NCBI GenBank assembly: GCA_026414765.1
Contig: JAOAIJ010000016.1
Coordinates: 162,786-226,785 of the forward strand
Direction of reading: 5' to 3'
DNA: 64,000 bases
From: Clostridia bacterium
GTDB taxonomy: Bacteria > Bacillota > Clostridia > Acetivibrionales > DSM-27016
The position numbers and the translations under genes are program-made. The number at the start of each line of letters is the position of its first letter. Position 1 is the stretch's first letter. Positions 8,234 to 18,727 of this stretch are shown here, in pieces. The notes under the pieces were generated by a model. It was not told the DNA's origin. It saw only the letters and a program-made list of their open reading frames with translations, and made no database searches.

Positions 8234-8869
8234 TTACGATACCTTCTCACTTTGTACGCTCCGATTAAAAAGGATATACCTTGGAGTCTTAGCCTTATAC
8301 CTTACATACTTATCACCAAAAGCTGATTTCAAATGTTTTTCTTCTTGCAGAATAAGCATGTGTATGGCTAACACATTTACTACTGTTACCGTTAAAACCA
8401 GAAAACTAGGGTAGGTTAGTGTTAATCCTAAAAACATTACATCAAAGCCTACAAAGGCGGGGTTTCTGCTGTATTTATATATTCCTGCGGTAACAAGTTT
8501 TGATTCTGTCTTCTTATCAATGCCTACCCGCCAAGATGTTTTCATTGAAACCATAGCTGTTATAAATATGGAAACTCCTATGAACAAAACAGTAATTCCG
8601 GCATATCTGACGGATTTCATCTCTATAGCTAAGCCGATAAAATTCTCGGCTTTTATAGTCATTATTGAAAGTGTAAACCAAAGCAATCCCCAGACGAAGG
8701 TTGTTATCTTCACAAAAAGCTCTACATTAGTGATAGTCTTACCTTTGACACCTTTGGCAAGCACATTTGCTTTTATGCCGTTTTTCTTATAAAGAATGAA
8801 CAATTTCAGCAAAAATGAAACTAAAAAAACTAAAAATAATGATAGAGATAGAATACTTATTATTTTCAT
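8234..8869 (-). CDS. Isoprenylcysteine carboxyl methyltransferase (ICMT/PEMT)-family membrane protein
   Basis: 211 residues with four to five hydrophobic segments. The C-terminal half carries the family core: VTAGIYKYSRNPAFVGF (about 136-152; R-N-P binds the S-adenosylmethionine region), then E-E-K-H-L-K-x-x-F-G-D-K-Y-x-x-Y-K (about 181-197). In bacteria such proteins methylate phospholipids, isoprenoids or unknown small molecules; the substrate cannot be read from sequence. A single gene facing away from the next plus-strand genes. Confidence 0.85.
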   Translation of the reverse strand: MKIISILSLSLFLVFLVSFLLKLFILYKKNGIKANVLAKGVKGKTITNVELFVKITTFVWGLLWFTLSIMTIKAENFIGLAIEMKSVRYAGITVLFIGVSIFITAMVSMKTSWRVGIDKKTESKLVTAGIYKYSRNPAFVGFDVMFLGLTLTYPSFLVLTVTVVNVLAIHMLILQEEKHLKSAFGDKYVRYKAKTPRYILFNRSVQSEKVS

Positions 8870-9170
8870 TATATTTCCCCTTATTACATATTAATATATG
8901 AGCAAGTATTCATATAATATATGTATTATATTACCTATGATACAGAAAGTCAAGACTTCCTTAAATAATATTATGATGTTGTATAATTAAGATATAGCAG
9001 TGATGAGAGAGTATACAAGTTATTTTGAATAGAGTATTTGCATTTTGAGAGGGATTCATAAATGTAGTGTGTCAATTCTCTAAACACGATACTGCATAAA
9101 AATGGAAGATATGATATAATGTGTAAAAATGTAATTGAGTGCATTTTTTAGTGTATTGGGGGAATGGTAT
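8870..9170. other. AT-rich intergenic region between divergent genes
   Basis: No gene, RNA fold or clear terminator was found. It must contain the promoters of the leftward methyltransferase and of the rightward pair at 9171-9869. Several A/T-rich hexamers are present, but no pair with good spacing could be chosen with confidence. Confidence 0.5.
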
Positions 9171-9476
9171 ATGCTCTTAGGCATAAAAATTGAATATTAT
9201 GTAGTATGCTTTATTGGCACAATAGTTTTGTATTCAAAACTTCTTACTGAGAACCAGAAAGTTTTAAGGATACTGATACATTTCAATAGAGATTGGGAAG
9301 GTAACACGGTTGTGAATATAGCTGATGCAATATTGTTTTGTTTGCTGGGTGCGTTTGTCGGGACCTGGCTATGTCAGCCAACCAATCTGGCACAAAGTAT
9401 ATCTGCCGGATTAGGGTGGACTGGCGCAATTAATGTAACAACCAGTTCTTATAATAAAAATGGAAAGGGTGCGTAA
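9171..9476 (+). CDS. Small membrane protein of unknown function
   Basis: The ATG at 9171 follows GGGGGA by about 8 bases; a TTG at 9135 in the same frame would add residues without a ribosome binding site. The 101-residue product has an N-terminal hydrophobic segment (YVVCFIGTIVLY), a polar middle and a second hydrophobic segment (ADAILFCLLGAFVGTWLC), then a Gly-rich end GLGWTGAIN. No family was recognised. Its stop lies three bases before the next ATG, so the two genes are probably co-translated. Confidence 0.6.
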   Translation: MLLGIKIEYYVVCFIGTIVLYSKLLTENQKVLRILIHFNRDWEGNTVVNIADAILFCLLGAFVGTWLCQPTNLAQSISAGLGWTGAINVTTSSYNKNGKGA

Positions 9477-9479
9477 TTT

Positions 9480-9869
9480 ATGGGGATTGGTATGGAGCTT
9501 GAAAATGATTTAAACAGACTAAAAAAACTACTGGATGATAATGAAATAGAAAAAAGCCCGGAAATACAAAAAGAAATAAAAGAGGTTATTGAGAGACTGA
9601 ATAAAATAATCAGTGAAGAAAACAAAAGTAATAAAGCGATAAGTAAGATTGTTACAGCTTCCCTGGGGACAGCAATAGGGGCATCAGTAATACCCACAGC
9701 GGCAGCTGCATTTGCGCCTGTGCTCGCTCCTGTTGGTGTGGTAGTAGCCGGAATTGCAGGAGCAACTTCGTTGTTTGGGCTGAGTGCAAAGATTATAAAT
9801 AGTAAAAAAATTGAAAATGAAAAAAAGCAAATCAATGATAAGACACAAAAAATAATTAATAATGTCTAA
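9480..9869 (+). CDS. Coiled-coil protein with Ala/Gly-rich hydrophobic hairpin, unknown function
   Basis: 129 residues. Residues 5-50 are highly charged and helical (E/K-rich, heptad-like). Residues 57-100 are an Ala/Gly/Val/Pro-rich hydrophobic segment (TAIGASVIPTAAAAFAPVLA... then GIAGATSLFGLSAKI) that could insert in a membrane as a hairpin, and the C-terminus is again Lys/Asn-rich. This layout resembles small pore-forming or membrane-tethering proteins, but no family motif is present. It follows the membrane protein at 9171 with a 3-base gap. Confidence 0.6.
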   Translation: MGIGMELENDLNRLKKLLDDNEIEKSPEIQKEIKEVIERLNKIISEENKSNKAISKIVTASLGTAIGASVIPTAAAAFAPVLAPVGVVVAGIAGATSLFGLSAKIINSKKIENEKKQINDKTQKIINNV

Positions 9870-10044
9870 TCTCCTTTGAATAAAGTCATACTAAAATCCC
9901 ACGAAAAAATGATTAATATAATGCACGAAATAAATAAAGGTCTAGGAAATAATAACCAATGTATATTGTAGTTTTACTATACTATGAAACTTAGCTTTAA
10001 CCGTTATTATGTACAACTTCCCAAAACCAATCCGGGAGAACATA

Positions 10045-10890
10045 TCATTTTTGCCCGGATATATCACTTACTGATGCAAATGGATGAGGGTATCTTCCGT
10101 TTTTTTCAGTATAGGATTTCATATATATCTTGGATTTGATCTGAACCGCTTGCTTCGGACAATAATTCAGACATGTATAGCACAGGTAGCATTTAATATT
10201 CTTCCGCCAAAGAGGCTCACCAGCTCGCATTTCAATCTTTCCCGACAGGCAGACTTTTTCGCAAATACCGCAGCCCGTACATTTGGAGTCTGCATAGTAA
10301 TATCTGTTTGTACGGGTTATATCGGCCCAGAAGATACCTAAAAGCACAATGCGCTCCAATAAGAAGTTAACGGGCTTAATAAAAGGAAAATCGATATAAT
10401 CCGAGTCCTTCTTCAGATACTTTTCTCTGTTAGTAATGATTCCGGAGACAAAATCCAGCTTATTCCGGATTTCCGACTCCATCCTTGATATGCTTTCACT
10501 GTTTGGAACATCATAATCCTCAAATTTTGGGTCATTGCTGAGCATTGTAAGTGTAAAGCCTGAATCTAAGCATTTTCCTTTTCTCTTCAGTATTTTGTTT
10601 ACTGAATTAAGAGCAAGGCACTTGGTGCCGGCACGTGTTACGAGTGAAAATACATAGCTGGCTGAATTTAGATCAAGCTTCTTTAAGAAAATCCTTACCG
10701 GTATGGGAATAGTCATACCGTGAAGAGGGAAAATAAAGCCTGCAGTTTCTCCATTTACTTTAATGGTATCCTGTTTTAGAAGGCTTACGATAGGAATAAG
10801 CTTTGCTTCCGGAAGCCTTTTTTGAAGCTCTTTTGCCACAAGCAGAGAATTGCCTGTTCCTGAAAAATAATAGATTTCTGTTTTGCTCAT
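10045..10890 (-). CDS. EFR1-type ferrodoxin: flavodoxin domain plus 2x[4Fe-4S] ferredoxin domain
   Basis: 281 residues. The N-terminus has the flavodoxin FMN loop YYFSGTGNSLLVAKEL (about 7-22). The C-terminal part carries two clusters: C-T-G-C-G-I-C-E-K-V-C-L (about 207-218) and C-Y-L-C-Y-T-C-L-N-Y-C-P-K (about 236-248), the standard CxxCxxCxxxC spacing, the second followed by Pro. The domain order and size match the EFR1 family of clostridia. It probably shuttles electrons between NAD(P)H/ferredoxin pools and an unknown acceptor. A single gene. Confidence 0.88.
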   Translation of the reverse strand: MSKTEIYYFSGTGNSLLVAKELQKRLPEAKLIPIVSLLKQDTIKVNGETAGFIFPLHGMTIPIPVRIFLKKLDLNSASYVFSLVTRAGTKCLALNSVNKILKRKGKCLDSGFTLTMLSNDPKFEDYDVPNSESISRMESEIRNKLDFVSGIITNREKYLKKDSDYIDFPFIKPVNFLLERIVLLGIFWADITRTNRYYYADSKCTGCGICEKVCLSGKIEMRAGEPLWRKNIKCYLCYTCLNYCPKQAVQIKSKIYMKSYTEKNGRYPHPFASVSDISGQK

Positions 10891-11008
10891 AACGAGTATT
10901 CTCCTATAATTTAGTTACCCTGACAATAGGTATATATTATGGGACGTAAATAGTCAGTTAATAAGTAAAGTATACTATATTTATCAAATAATGTAATCAA
11001 AAATCAGG

Positions 11009-11134
11009 TTACCGTTTCTGGCGTCTGTTCTTAAAGTCATTTTTCCTGATTGTCTTAAAGATTTTTACATCCGACAGCAGGTATAGAAATAACATAACCT
11101 GTGAAATAGGCGGGTAATCCGGGCAATAATTCAT
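11009..11134 (-). CDS. Possible 41-residue small protein
   Basis: A minus-strand frame from ATG 11134 to TAA 11011 encodes 41 residues: an N-terminal polar part (NYCPDYPP), a short hydrophobic stretch (VMLFLYLLSDV) and a strongly basic tail (FKTIRKNDFKNRRQKR). The amphipathic/basic composition is protein-like rather than random, and an in-frame TAG precedes the ATG closely. There is only a weak ribosome binding site (ACGG). It fills most of the otherwise empty 10.9-11.2 kb gap. It could be a real small membrane-associated protein or chance. Confidence 0.35.
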   Translation of the reverse strand: MNYCPDYPPISQVMLFLYLLSDVKIFKTIRKNDFKNRRQKR

Positions 11135-11216
11135 AATACCGTTATCAAGCTACCAATAATAGTCGATATATATTATAATTAATAAATAAAATTGTAAAAG
11201 GACATAGGTAAGTGCT

Positions 11217-12140
11217 ATGGATGGCAATATACTGATCCTGGATTATTCTGAGTTTGAGAGGGAAAAAATAAAGTTTCTGTTAAAGCTTATAGGCAGCTTT
11301 AATATCATTGAAATACCTTCTATAAATCAATACTATACACTGATGGATAGTATTGACGACATATCCCTGATTATAATGGATTTAGCATTTCCCGACGAAG
11401 CACAGGGTTTTGAAATCCTTGGTTTGCTGAGAAAGTCATGTAAAGATATTCCTGTAATCATAGCTACCAGGTCCGAAAAGCTTGAATACAGGGATCAAGC
11501 CGCAAAAATAGGTGTTTATGACTATATTATAAAGCCATATAATTCAAGCCGCATGGAAAATTCTATACGCAGCGTGATAAAGGTAGAAAACAGATTTTAT
11601 TATGACACTAAAGGGATTGATGAGATAATAATGTCCTTTGACTACTACATAGAAAAGCAATTCCATATGGCTGACGCGATAAAACAGCCTCTCTCAATAA
11701 TTTTTATTAGTTCCCTTGAAGAAGGGACTGGCAGCTCCTCCAATGATAGTTCATTTCCTGAAAGAAAAGAGAGGGCCTGCTCGACTGCTGTAAACACTGT
11801 AAGGCCCATGCTCAGTGCTACAGATACAATGGTACTGAACAAAAATGGTGATATATTGGTAGTATTGCCTTTGACAGACTTGGCATATGCGAAGCTGTGT
11901 AAGGAGAAGGTAGTTGAGAATATCACTGCGGATTTGGAAAAGGTAGGGGAGAGGTATGCAGATTATTTCCGAACCATCCAGGTGACGTACCCTGATGAGG
12001 GTAAGGATTTTCAAACACTAATGAAATGCGCTTTTAGCAAAATTGCAGATAAGGAATTGTACAGCAAAGCCGCTATTATAACTCAGGGAACAAGGAGTTA
12101 TGCAAACAAACTATACAGCAAATATTCAAGATGGTTTTAA
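11217..12140 (+). CDS. Response regulator with degenerate GGDEF output domain
   Basis: 307 residues. The receiver domain (about 1-120) has the phospho-acceptor Asp in LIIMDLAFP (about 58), a Thr in IIATRSE and the Lys in DYIIKPYN (about 107), so phosphorylation should work. The C-terminal domain follows the diguanylate cyclase fold pattern, but the signature GGDEF is replaced by NGDIL (VLNKNGDILVVLPLTD, about 203-218). It should therefore not make c-di-GMP; it may bind a nucleotide or partner protein. No histidine kinase is adjacent, so it is an orphan regulator. A strong terminator follows immediately. Confidence 0.8.
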   Translation: MDGNILILDYSEFEREKIKFLLKLIGSFNIIEIPSINQYYTLMDSIDDISLIIMDLAFPDEAQGFEILGLLRKSCKDIPVIIATRSEKLEYRDQAAKIGVYDYIIKPYNSSRMENSIRSVIKVENRFYYDTKGIDEIIMSFDYYIEKQFHMADAIKQPLSIIFISSLEEGTGSSSNDSSFPERKERACSTAVNTVRPMLSATDTMVLNKNGDILVVLPLTDLAYAKLCKEKVVENITADLEKVGERYADYFRTIQVTYPDEGKDFQTLMKCAFSKIADKELYSKAAIITQGTRSYANKLYSKYSRWF

Positions 12141-12182
12141 CTATACAAAAACCACTCTTAATGAAGTGGTTTTTGTATAGTT
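12139..12182. terminator. Perfect 18-bp stem terminator, bidirectional
   Basis: Arms 12139-12156 and 12165-12182 are exact inverse complements with an 8-base loop. The T-rich arms (TTTTTGTATAG) work on both strands, serving the plus-strand regulator and the minus-strand lrp gene. Confidence 0.85.
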
Positions 12183-12225
12183 CAGCGTAGATATATTCAT
12201 AAAAGGTAATTTTTCTAAAAATAAA

Positions 12226-12699
12226 TCATATATGATCCATAGGCAGATCAAAACTCTGCTTGTCAGTACTTAAGACCATGCTTGTCTCAATTTTGTTGAC
12301 ACCCGGGAATGTCAGGAGAGTATCGATAAGGAAATCACGGCAGGAGGCAATATCCGGTGATATTATTTTTAGCAGGTAATCCCAGGAACCTGTAATGTTG
12401 TAACACTCCAAAATCTGCGGTGTCTCCTTAACCTTCTTAAGAAAAGCATTTGAGGTATTTCTATTATGCGGAGACAAATTCACATAAGTGAATGCCATAA
12501 CTTCCAATCCAACTCTTTTCTCATCAAGAATAACGGCATATTGTTTTATCACACCCAATTCACGAAGACGTTTTGTACGGCTTAGGCATGCGGAAGGGGA
12601 TAATCCGATTTTCTTTGATAAGTCTATGTTGGTTATTAAGGGATCACTCTGCAGGATTTTTATTATGTCCTTATCACAGCTATCAAATTCCATAGGCAT
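12226..12699 (-). CDS. Lrp/AsnC family transcriptional regulator
   Basis: 157 residues. N-terminal winged helix (DKDIIKILQSDPLITNIDLSKKIGLSPSACLSRTKRLRELGVIKQY, about 9-54) followed by the RAM ligand-binding domain (VMAFTYVNLS..., then TGSWDYLLKI, about 103-112, the conserved G-x-x-D-Y/F motif). Size and layout are those of full-length Lrp/AsnC proteins. AAAGGAG lies 9 bases before the ATG. It sits 62 bases downstream of metY on the same strand, so it is likely co-transcribed and may sense an amino acid of that pathway. Confidence 0.92.
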   Translation of the reverse strand: MPMEFDSCDKDIIKILQSDPLITNIDLSKKIGLSPSACLSRTKRLRELGVIKQYAVILDEKRVGLEVMAFTYVNLSPHNRNTSNAFLKKVKETPQILECYNITGSWDYLLKIISPDIASCRDFLIDTLLTFPGVNKIETSMVLSTDKQSFDLPMDHI

Positions 12700-12761
12700 G
12701 ATTGTATGCTCCTTTGTGAAAAATGATATAAGATATCCGGATAACAGAGCCGGTATAGCTA

Positions 12762-14033
12762 TTAATCATCTAAAGCCTGCCTGATATCCTCTATAATATC
12801 ATCTACATGCTCAATACCAACAGAGAAACGTATCAAATCTGGCTCAATACCAGCTGAAATCAGCTGCTCATCCGACAACTGCCTGTGAGTTGAGCTGGCA
12901 GGGTGTAGGACTGCTGTCCTTGCATCTGCTACATGGACAACTATAGCAGCAAGCTTAAGCTTATCCATAAACCTTACAGCAGCTTCACGGCCTCCCTTTA
13001 CTCTAAAGGACAGTACACCGCTGCACCCGTTTGGAAGATACTTTTTGGCCAGCTCATTATACTTGTCGCTTCTTAATGCCGGATAGCTTACGGAAAGCAC
13101 TTTGCTGTTTTTTGAAAGGAATTCTGCAACTTTATTTGCGTTTTCGCAGTGTCTTTCCATTCTTAGGTGCAAGGTCTCAAGGCCTATATTTGTTAGAAAG
13201 GCATTCATGGGACTCATACAGTTTCCGAAGTCTCTCATGTATTGAAGCCTTGCTTTGGCTATGTAGGCAGCATTTCCAAAAGATGCCGTGTATACGATGC
13301 CGTGATAAGATGGGTCTGGCTGCGTAAGCGAAGGGTATTTTCCGTTATTCCAGTCAAAATTGCCGGAATCGACGACTACACCACCGACGCTTGTTGCATG
13401 GCCATCCATATATTTGGTAGTTGAGTGTGTAACTATATCTGCCCCATGTTCGATCGGCCTTAGCAAAATCGGTGTCGCAAAGGTGTTATCCACTATCAGC
13501 GGTACACCGTTTTTACGGGCAATTCGTGCAAACTTTTCTATGTCGAGAACACTGATTTTTGGGTTTGCTATGGTTTCTCCGAATAGCGTTTTTGTATTTG
13601 GCTTGAAAGCTTTCTGAATTTCATCTTCTGAGCTGTCCTGATCCACGAAAGTCACTTCAATACCCATTCTTTTCAGCGTCACCGCAAACAGGTTATATGT
13701 TCCTCCATATATAGTGCTGGAGGATATGATATGATCTCCGCTTTCACATATGTTCATAATGGCAACCAGGGAGGCAGACTGCCCTGATGATGTGCATAGA
13801 GCACCTACGCCGCCTTCGAGAGCGGCGATTTTATTCTCTACGCACTCGAGGGTCGGGTTGCTTATCCGGGTATACATATGCCCAGCAGCTTCCTGATCAA
13901 ACAGCCTGGCAACATGCTCGGTAGAGTCGTACTTATACGTAGTACTCTGATATATAGGAAGGACGCGTGTATCACCGTTACCAGGTTTATAGCCTTCCTG
14001 CAGACATTTGGTTTCAATTCTCCATGAACTCAT
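12762..14033 (-). CDS. metY: O-acetylhomoserine sulfhydrylase (PLP-dependent Cys/Met metabolism enzyme)
   Basis: A PLP enzyme of the Cys/Met family. GQSASLVAIMNI cofactor loop (about 86-97), DNTFATPILLRPIEHGADIV then HSTTKYMDGH, where the Lys forms the Schiff base (about 206), and SVGIEHVDDIIEDIRQAL at the C-terminus. The insert SLTQPDPSYHG and the total of 423 residues fit the O-acetylhomoserine aminocarboxypropyltransferase (MetY) type rather than the shorter cystathionine lyases; methionine gamma-lyase is a less likely alternative. The start is set at ATG 14033, where AAAGGAG is 8 bases upstream; the GTG at 14042 touches that site. Likely co-transcribed with lrp. Confidence 0.88.
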   Translation of the reverse strand: MSSWRIETKCLQEGYKPGNGDTRVLPIYQSTTYKYDSTEHVARLFDQEAAGHMYTRISNPTLECVENKIAALEGGVGALCTSSGQSASLVAIMNICESGDHIISSSTIYGGTYNLFAVTLKRMGIEVTFVDQDSSEDEIQKAFKPNTKTLFGETIANPKISVLDIEKFARIARKNGVPLIVDNTFATPILLRPIEHGADIVTHSTTKYMDGHATSVGGVVVDSGNFDWNNGKYPSLTQPDPSYHGIVYTASFGNAAYIAKARLQYMRDFGNCMSPMNAFLTNIGLETLHLRMERHCENANKVAEFLSKNSKVLSVSYPALRSDKYNELAKKYLPNGCSGVLSFRVKGGREAAVRFMDKLKLAAIVVHVADARTAVLHPASSTHRQLSDEQLISAGIEPDLIRFSVGIEHVDDIIEDIRQALDD

Positions 14034-14127
14034 TCCATACACTCCTTTATATTATTGGTTTGACGTTAGAAAAAAATATTTGTTTGTATAGTTTTAATAA
14101 CAAAAAATATAATTTGGGATATTATTA

Positions 14128-14157
14128 ATAATACAATATAATATTCTGTGAAGTCAA
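14128..14157 (-). promoter_or_regulatory. Candidate sigma-A promoter of metY-lrp
   Basis: On the minus strand TTGACT (14157-14152) and TATTAT (14133-14128) are separated by 18 bases, about 95 bases before the metY start. No SAM, T-box or other riboswitch fold was recognised in the leader. Confidence 0.5.
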
Positions 14158-14173
14158 GGAAAAAGTGAACATA

Positions 14174-14227
14174 TGTCTAAAGAGGCATTTGGCCTTATAG
14201 ATACTGGTGGACTTAACACTGAGTAGA
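14174..14227 (+). other. 17-codon frame resembling the start of a BMC shell protein
   Basis: ATG to TAG encodes MSKEAFGLIDTGGLNTE. The pattern E-A-x-G-L/M-I-E/D-T-x-G-L is that of the first strand of bacterial microcompartment shell proteins. Nothing further of that family follows, so it may be a relic or a coincidence. Confidence 0.2.
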
Positions 14228-14274
14228 CAAATAAATATATTATATTGAAAAATTATTCCTATATTAGTCTACAG

Positions 14275-14309
14275 CAAAAAACCGAACGTCTGAAGTAAAC
14301 GTCCGGTTT
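14275..14309 (-). terminator. Terminator of the ATP synthase operon
   Basis: AACCGaACGTCT and AAACGTcCGGTT arms (14280-14309) form a stem with few mismatches, followed on the minus strand by a T run. It begins 8 bases after the atpC stop. Confidence 0.85.
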
Positions 14310-14317
14310 TGATATCT

Positions 14318-14725
14318 CTATTTTATTGGTCTTCCTACTTTCAGTCTTGCCAGAGCCCTCGCCAGTGCAGCTTGCGAACGTATATATTCAGCACGGCTCA
14401 GTTCCCTGCGAAGCCGTTCTTCTGCTCTTTCCTTTGCAGCCTTGGCTCTGGTTACGTCTATTTCATCAGGCCATTCAGCTGTATCAGTGAGGATAACGGT
14501 TTTATCCTGCTTTATTTCCATAAAACCTTCGGTTATAGCTGCATCAAGCCATTCGCCGTTTTGTTTTATCCTTAACGGACCTATTGCTACAGCAACTACC
14601 ATAGGTGTGTGTCCAGCAAGAATACCTATTTCTCCGTCAGGAGTTTTCAGAACTACCATTTCTACCTGACCGGAAAAAAATTTTCTGTCAGGAGTTACTA
14701 TTTCCAAGTCAAATGTGGATGCCAT
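14318..14725 (-). CDS. atpC: F1Fo ATP synthase epsilon subunit
   Basis: 135 residues. N-terminal beta sandwich with the family opening ([37 protein letters not shown], about 6-42) and a C-terminal helical hairpin ([16 protein letters not shown]...), the part that inhibits hydrolysis in related enzymes. It is part of the F1 rotor stalk. Last gene of the operon, 11 bases after atpD and just before the terminator. Confidence 0.95.
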   Translation of the reverse strand: MASTFDLEIVTPDRKFFSGQVEMVVLKTPDGEIGILAGHTPMVVAVAIGPLRIKQNGEWLDAAITEGFMEIKQDKTVILTDTAEWPDEIDVTRAKAAKERAEERLRRELSRAEYIRSQAALARALARLKVGRPIK

Positions 14726-14736
14726 AAATACACCCC

Positions 14737-16313
<1,577 letters not shown>

Positions 16314-17204
16314 CTATTCAAGTGCGGCTGCTCCGCCTACTATTTCGGATATTTCCTGAGTTATTGCAGCCTGTCTTGCTCTATTGTAATAAAGATTAAG
16401 CCTCTGAAGCATTTCGTCTGCATTTGAAGTTGCATTGTCCATGGCAGACATTCTGGCACTCTGTTCACTGGTGAAAGCCTCAACAAGTGCACCATACACT
16501 ATGCCTTTTACATACTTTGGTACGAGTACATCAAAAACTGCTTTCGGGGAAGGCTCATAACTTAAAATTTCATCAATTTTCACATCAGCTTCTGATTCTT
16601 CTATCCCAATATCCTTCCTTAAAGACTCCAGTTCCAGAGGAAGCAATTTCATAATAGTAGGCTCAAGCTTTATAGAGGAAACCATTTTAGTATATACCAG
16701 ATATACTTCATCCACTTCTCCCTTGCTGAACATCTGGAGAAGGTTTTCGGATATTTCCCTCGATCTGTATACTGTAGGATCTTGAACTGAATAGTCGAAA
16801 TCCGGGTCTACATTATAGTTATTCCTGGTGAAGTAGCCCCTGCCCATATGGCCTGCTACCAATAGCAATGATCCGGCATTTTCTTTGACTTGTTCTACAG
16901 TCAGCTTGATAATGTTATGATTATAGCCTCCGGCAAGACCTTTATCTCCTGTAATGACCAGATAGCCCTTCTTTTTACCTTCCTTCTCATTTCTCACATC
17001 AAAGAATATGTTGTTTATGTTTCCGCTGTGCTGAAGTATATCTGCCATGGTTGCTTTGACCTTGTCAAAGAAAGGCAGGGTTTGTTCAAGCTGTTGTCTC
17101 GCTTTCTTAAGCTTGGCAGCGGATATTAGCTTCATGGCCTTTGTAATTTGCCTTGTTTCTTTTATACTCTTTATCCTAAGCTTAATCTCACGCATGTTTG
17201 CCAT
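16314..17204 (-). CDS. atpG: F1Fo ATP synthase gamma subunit
   Basis: 296 residues. Both long helices of the central shaft are clear: MREIKLRIKSIKETRQITKAMKLISAAKLKKA (about 4-35) at the N-terminus and SARMSAMDNATSNADEMLQRLNLYYNRARQAAITQEISEIVGGAAAL at the C-terminus. The middle Rossmann-like part has ITGDKGLAGGYN (about 84-95). Rotating shaft between F1 and the c ring. It follows atpA after 11 bases. Confidence 0.97.
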   Translation of the reverse strand: MANMREIKLRIKSIKETRQITKAMKLISAAKLKKARQQLEQTLPFFDKVKATMADILQHSGNINNIFFDVRNEKEGKKKGYLVITGDKGLAGGYNHNIIKLTVEQVKENAGSLLLVAGHMGRGYFTRNNYNVDPDFDYSVQDPTVYRSREISENLLQMFSKGEVDEVYLVYTKMVSSIKLEPTIMKLLPLELESLRKDIGIEESEADVKIDEILSYEPSPKAVFDVLVPKYVKGIVYGALVEAFTSEQSARMSAMDNATSNADEMLQRLNLYYNRARQAAITQEISEIVGGAAALE

Positions 17205-17215
17205 GATATCACCAA

Positions 17216-18727
17216 CTATCTTAAAAAGTCTTTTATGAACTCTTCTACAGCCTTCTTTAGAGCCTCTTCAGTTTCAGATTTCAGCTCTCCGGTTTCAACA
17301 ATAGCTTTTGGTATCTCCGGATATCTGTCCCGGATAAATCTTACAAGGTCTGTATTAAACTTTCTTACTTCTTTTATGGGTATTTCCATAAGGTATTTGC
17401 TTGTTGCAGTATAAAGTACTATTACCTGGTCTTCTACCGGCATTGAACGGTATTGGGGCTGCTTTAATGTTTCTACAACCCTTTCACCCTGTGCAAGTTT
17501 GTCACGGGTAGCTTTGTCCAGATCGGAACCGAACTGTGCAAAAACAGCAAGCTCTCTGTATTGAGCAAGGTTCATTCTGAGTGGGCCTGCAACTTTTTTC
17601 ATGGCCTTTATCTGTGCAGCTCCACCAACCCTGGAAACGGATAAACCAACGTTTACAGCTGGCCTCTGGCCTGCAAAGAATAATTCGGACTCAAGGTAAA
17701 TCTGTCCATCAGTAATCGATATAACATTTGTCGGGATATATGCAGAAACATCACCGGCAAGTGTTTCGATTATCGGTAAAGCAGTGATTGAGCCGCCGCC
17801 CAGTTCGTCGCTTAATTTAGCAGCTCTTTCAAGGAGCCTTGAATGGAGGTAGAATACGTCACCCGGATAAGCTTCTCTTCCCGGTGGGCGCCTCAAGAGC
17901 AAGGACATTGCCCTGTAAGCAACAGCGTGTTTTGAAAGATCATCGTATATTATAAGAACGTCCTTGTGGTCTGTGTACATGAATTCTTCAGCCATTGCCA
18001 CACCGGCGTAAGGAGCGATATACTGTACCGGAGCCATTTCACTGGCTGTTGATGATACTACTATTGTATATTCCATTGCGCCAAACTGTTCAAGAGTATT
18101 AACTATACCTGCAACAGTTGAAGCTTTTTGACCTATGGCAACATATATACATATTACATCCTTACCCTTTTGGTTGATGATTGTATCAATAGCTATGGCA
18201 GTTTTACCCGTCTGCCTGTCACCTATTATCAATTCCCTTTGACCTCTACCGATAGGGGTCATGGCATCTATAGCCATAATTCCTGTTTGAAGTGGTTTAT
18301 TAACGGATTTTCTGTCAATAACACCGGGAGCTGTATAATCTATAGGTCTATATCTGTCTGTCTGTATTTCACCTTTACCGTCAAGGGGCAGTCCCAGCGG
18401 GTTTACAACCCTGCCTATAAGAGCTTTCCCAACAGGTACTTCGACAGTCTTACCTGTACGTTTTACAGAAGTGCCTTCTCTTATTTCCTCTGCATCACCC
18501 AGTATAACGCAACCGACATTGTCTTCCTCAAGGTTAAGCGCCATACCTTTTACGCCACCTTCAAATTCGAGCAACTCACCGTACATACAGCCTTCAAGGC
18601 CATAAATTCTGGCGATACCATCACCTGACATGAGAACATATCCTACATCTTCGGTTTTTGTCTTTACTCCATAATTTTCAATTTGCTGTTTTATTATTGA
18701 GCTTATTTCTTCAGGCTTCAAATTCAT
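17216..18727 (-). CDS. atpA: F1Fo ATP synthase alpha subunit
   Basis: 503 residues. Walker A GDRQTGKT (about 169-176), the motif [10 protein letters not shown], and the arginine finger in [10 protein letters not shown] (about 371-380). The start is placed at ATG 18727, where GGAGG lies 5 bases upstream; the longer frame to 18778 runs through a hairpin-rich spacer. Non-catalytic nucleotide-binding subunit of the F1 head. Confidence 0.98.
   Translation of the reverse strand: MNLKPEEISSIIKQQIENYGVKTKTEDVGYVLMSGDGIARIYGLEGCMYGELLEFEGGVKGMALNLEEDNVGCVILGDAEEIREGTSVKRTGKTVEVPVGKALIGRVVNPLGLPLDGKGEIQTDRYRPIDYTAPGVIDRKSVNKPLQTGIMAIDAMTPIGRGQRELIIGDRQTGKTAIAIDTIINQKGKDVICIYVAIGQKASTVAGIVNTLEQFGAMEYTIVVSSTASEMAPVQYIAPYAGVAMAEEFMYTDHKDVLIIYDDLSKHAVAYRAMSLLLRRPPGREAYPGDVFYLHSRLLERAAKLSDELGGGSITALPIIETLAGDVSAYIPTNVISITDGQIYLESELFFAGQRPAVNVGLSVSRVGGAAQIKAMKKVAGPLRMNLAQYRELAVFAQFGSDLDKATRDKLAQGERVVETLKQPQYRSMPVEDQVIVLYTATSKYLMEIPIKEVRKFNTDLVRFIRDRYPEIPKAIVETGELKSETEEALKKAVEEFIKDFLR

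Noticed and set aside
9449..9835. 128-codon frame antisense to the coiled-coil gene
   Set aside because: Highly repetitive Ile/Leu/Ser composition mirroring the Glu/Lys/Asn-rich gene on the plus strand, which has better coding features and coupling to its neighbour.
11009..11216. c-di-GMP or other riboswitch upstream of the response regulator
   Set aside because: The AATCAGG/CCTGATT arms are visible, but the conserved core of known classes is absent.
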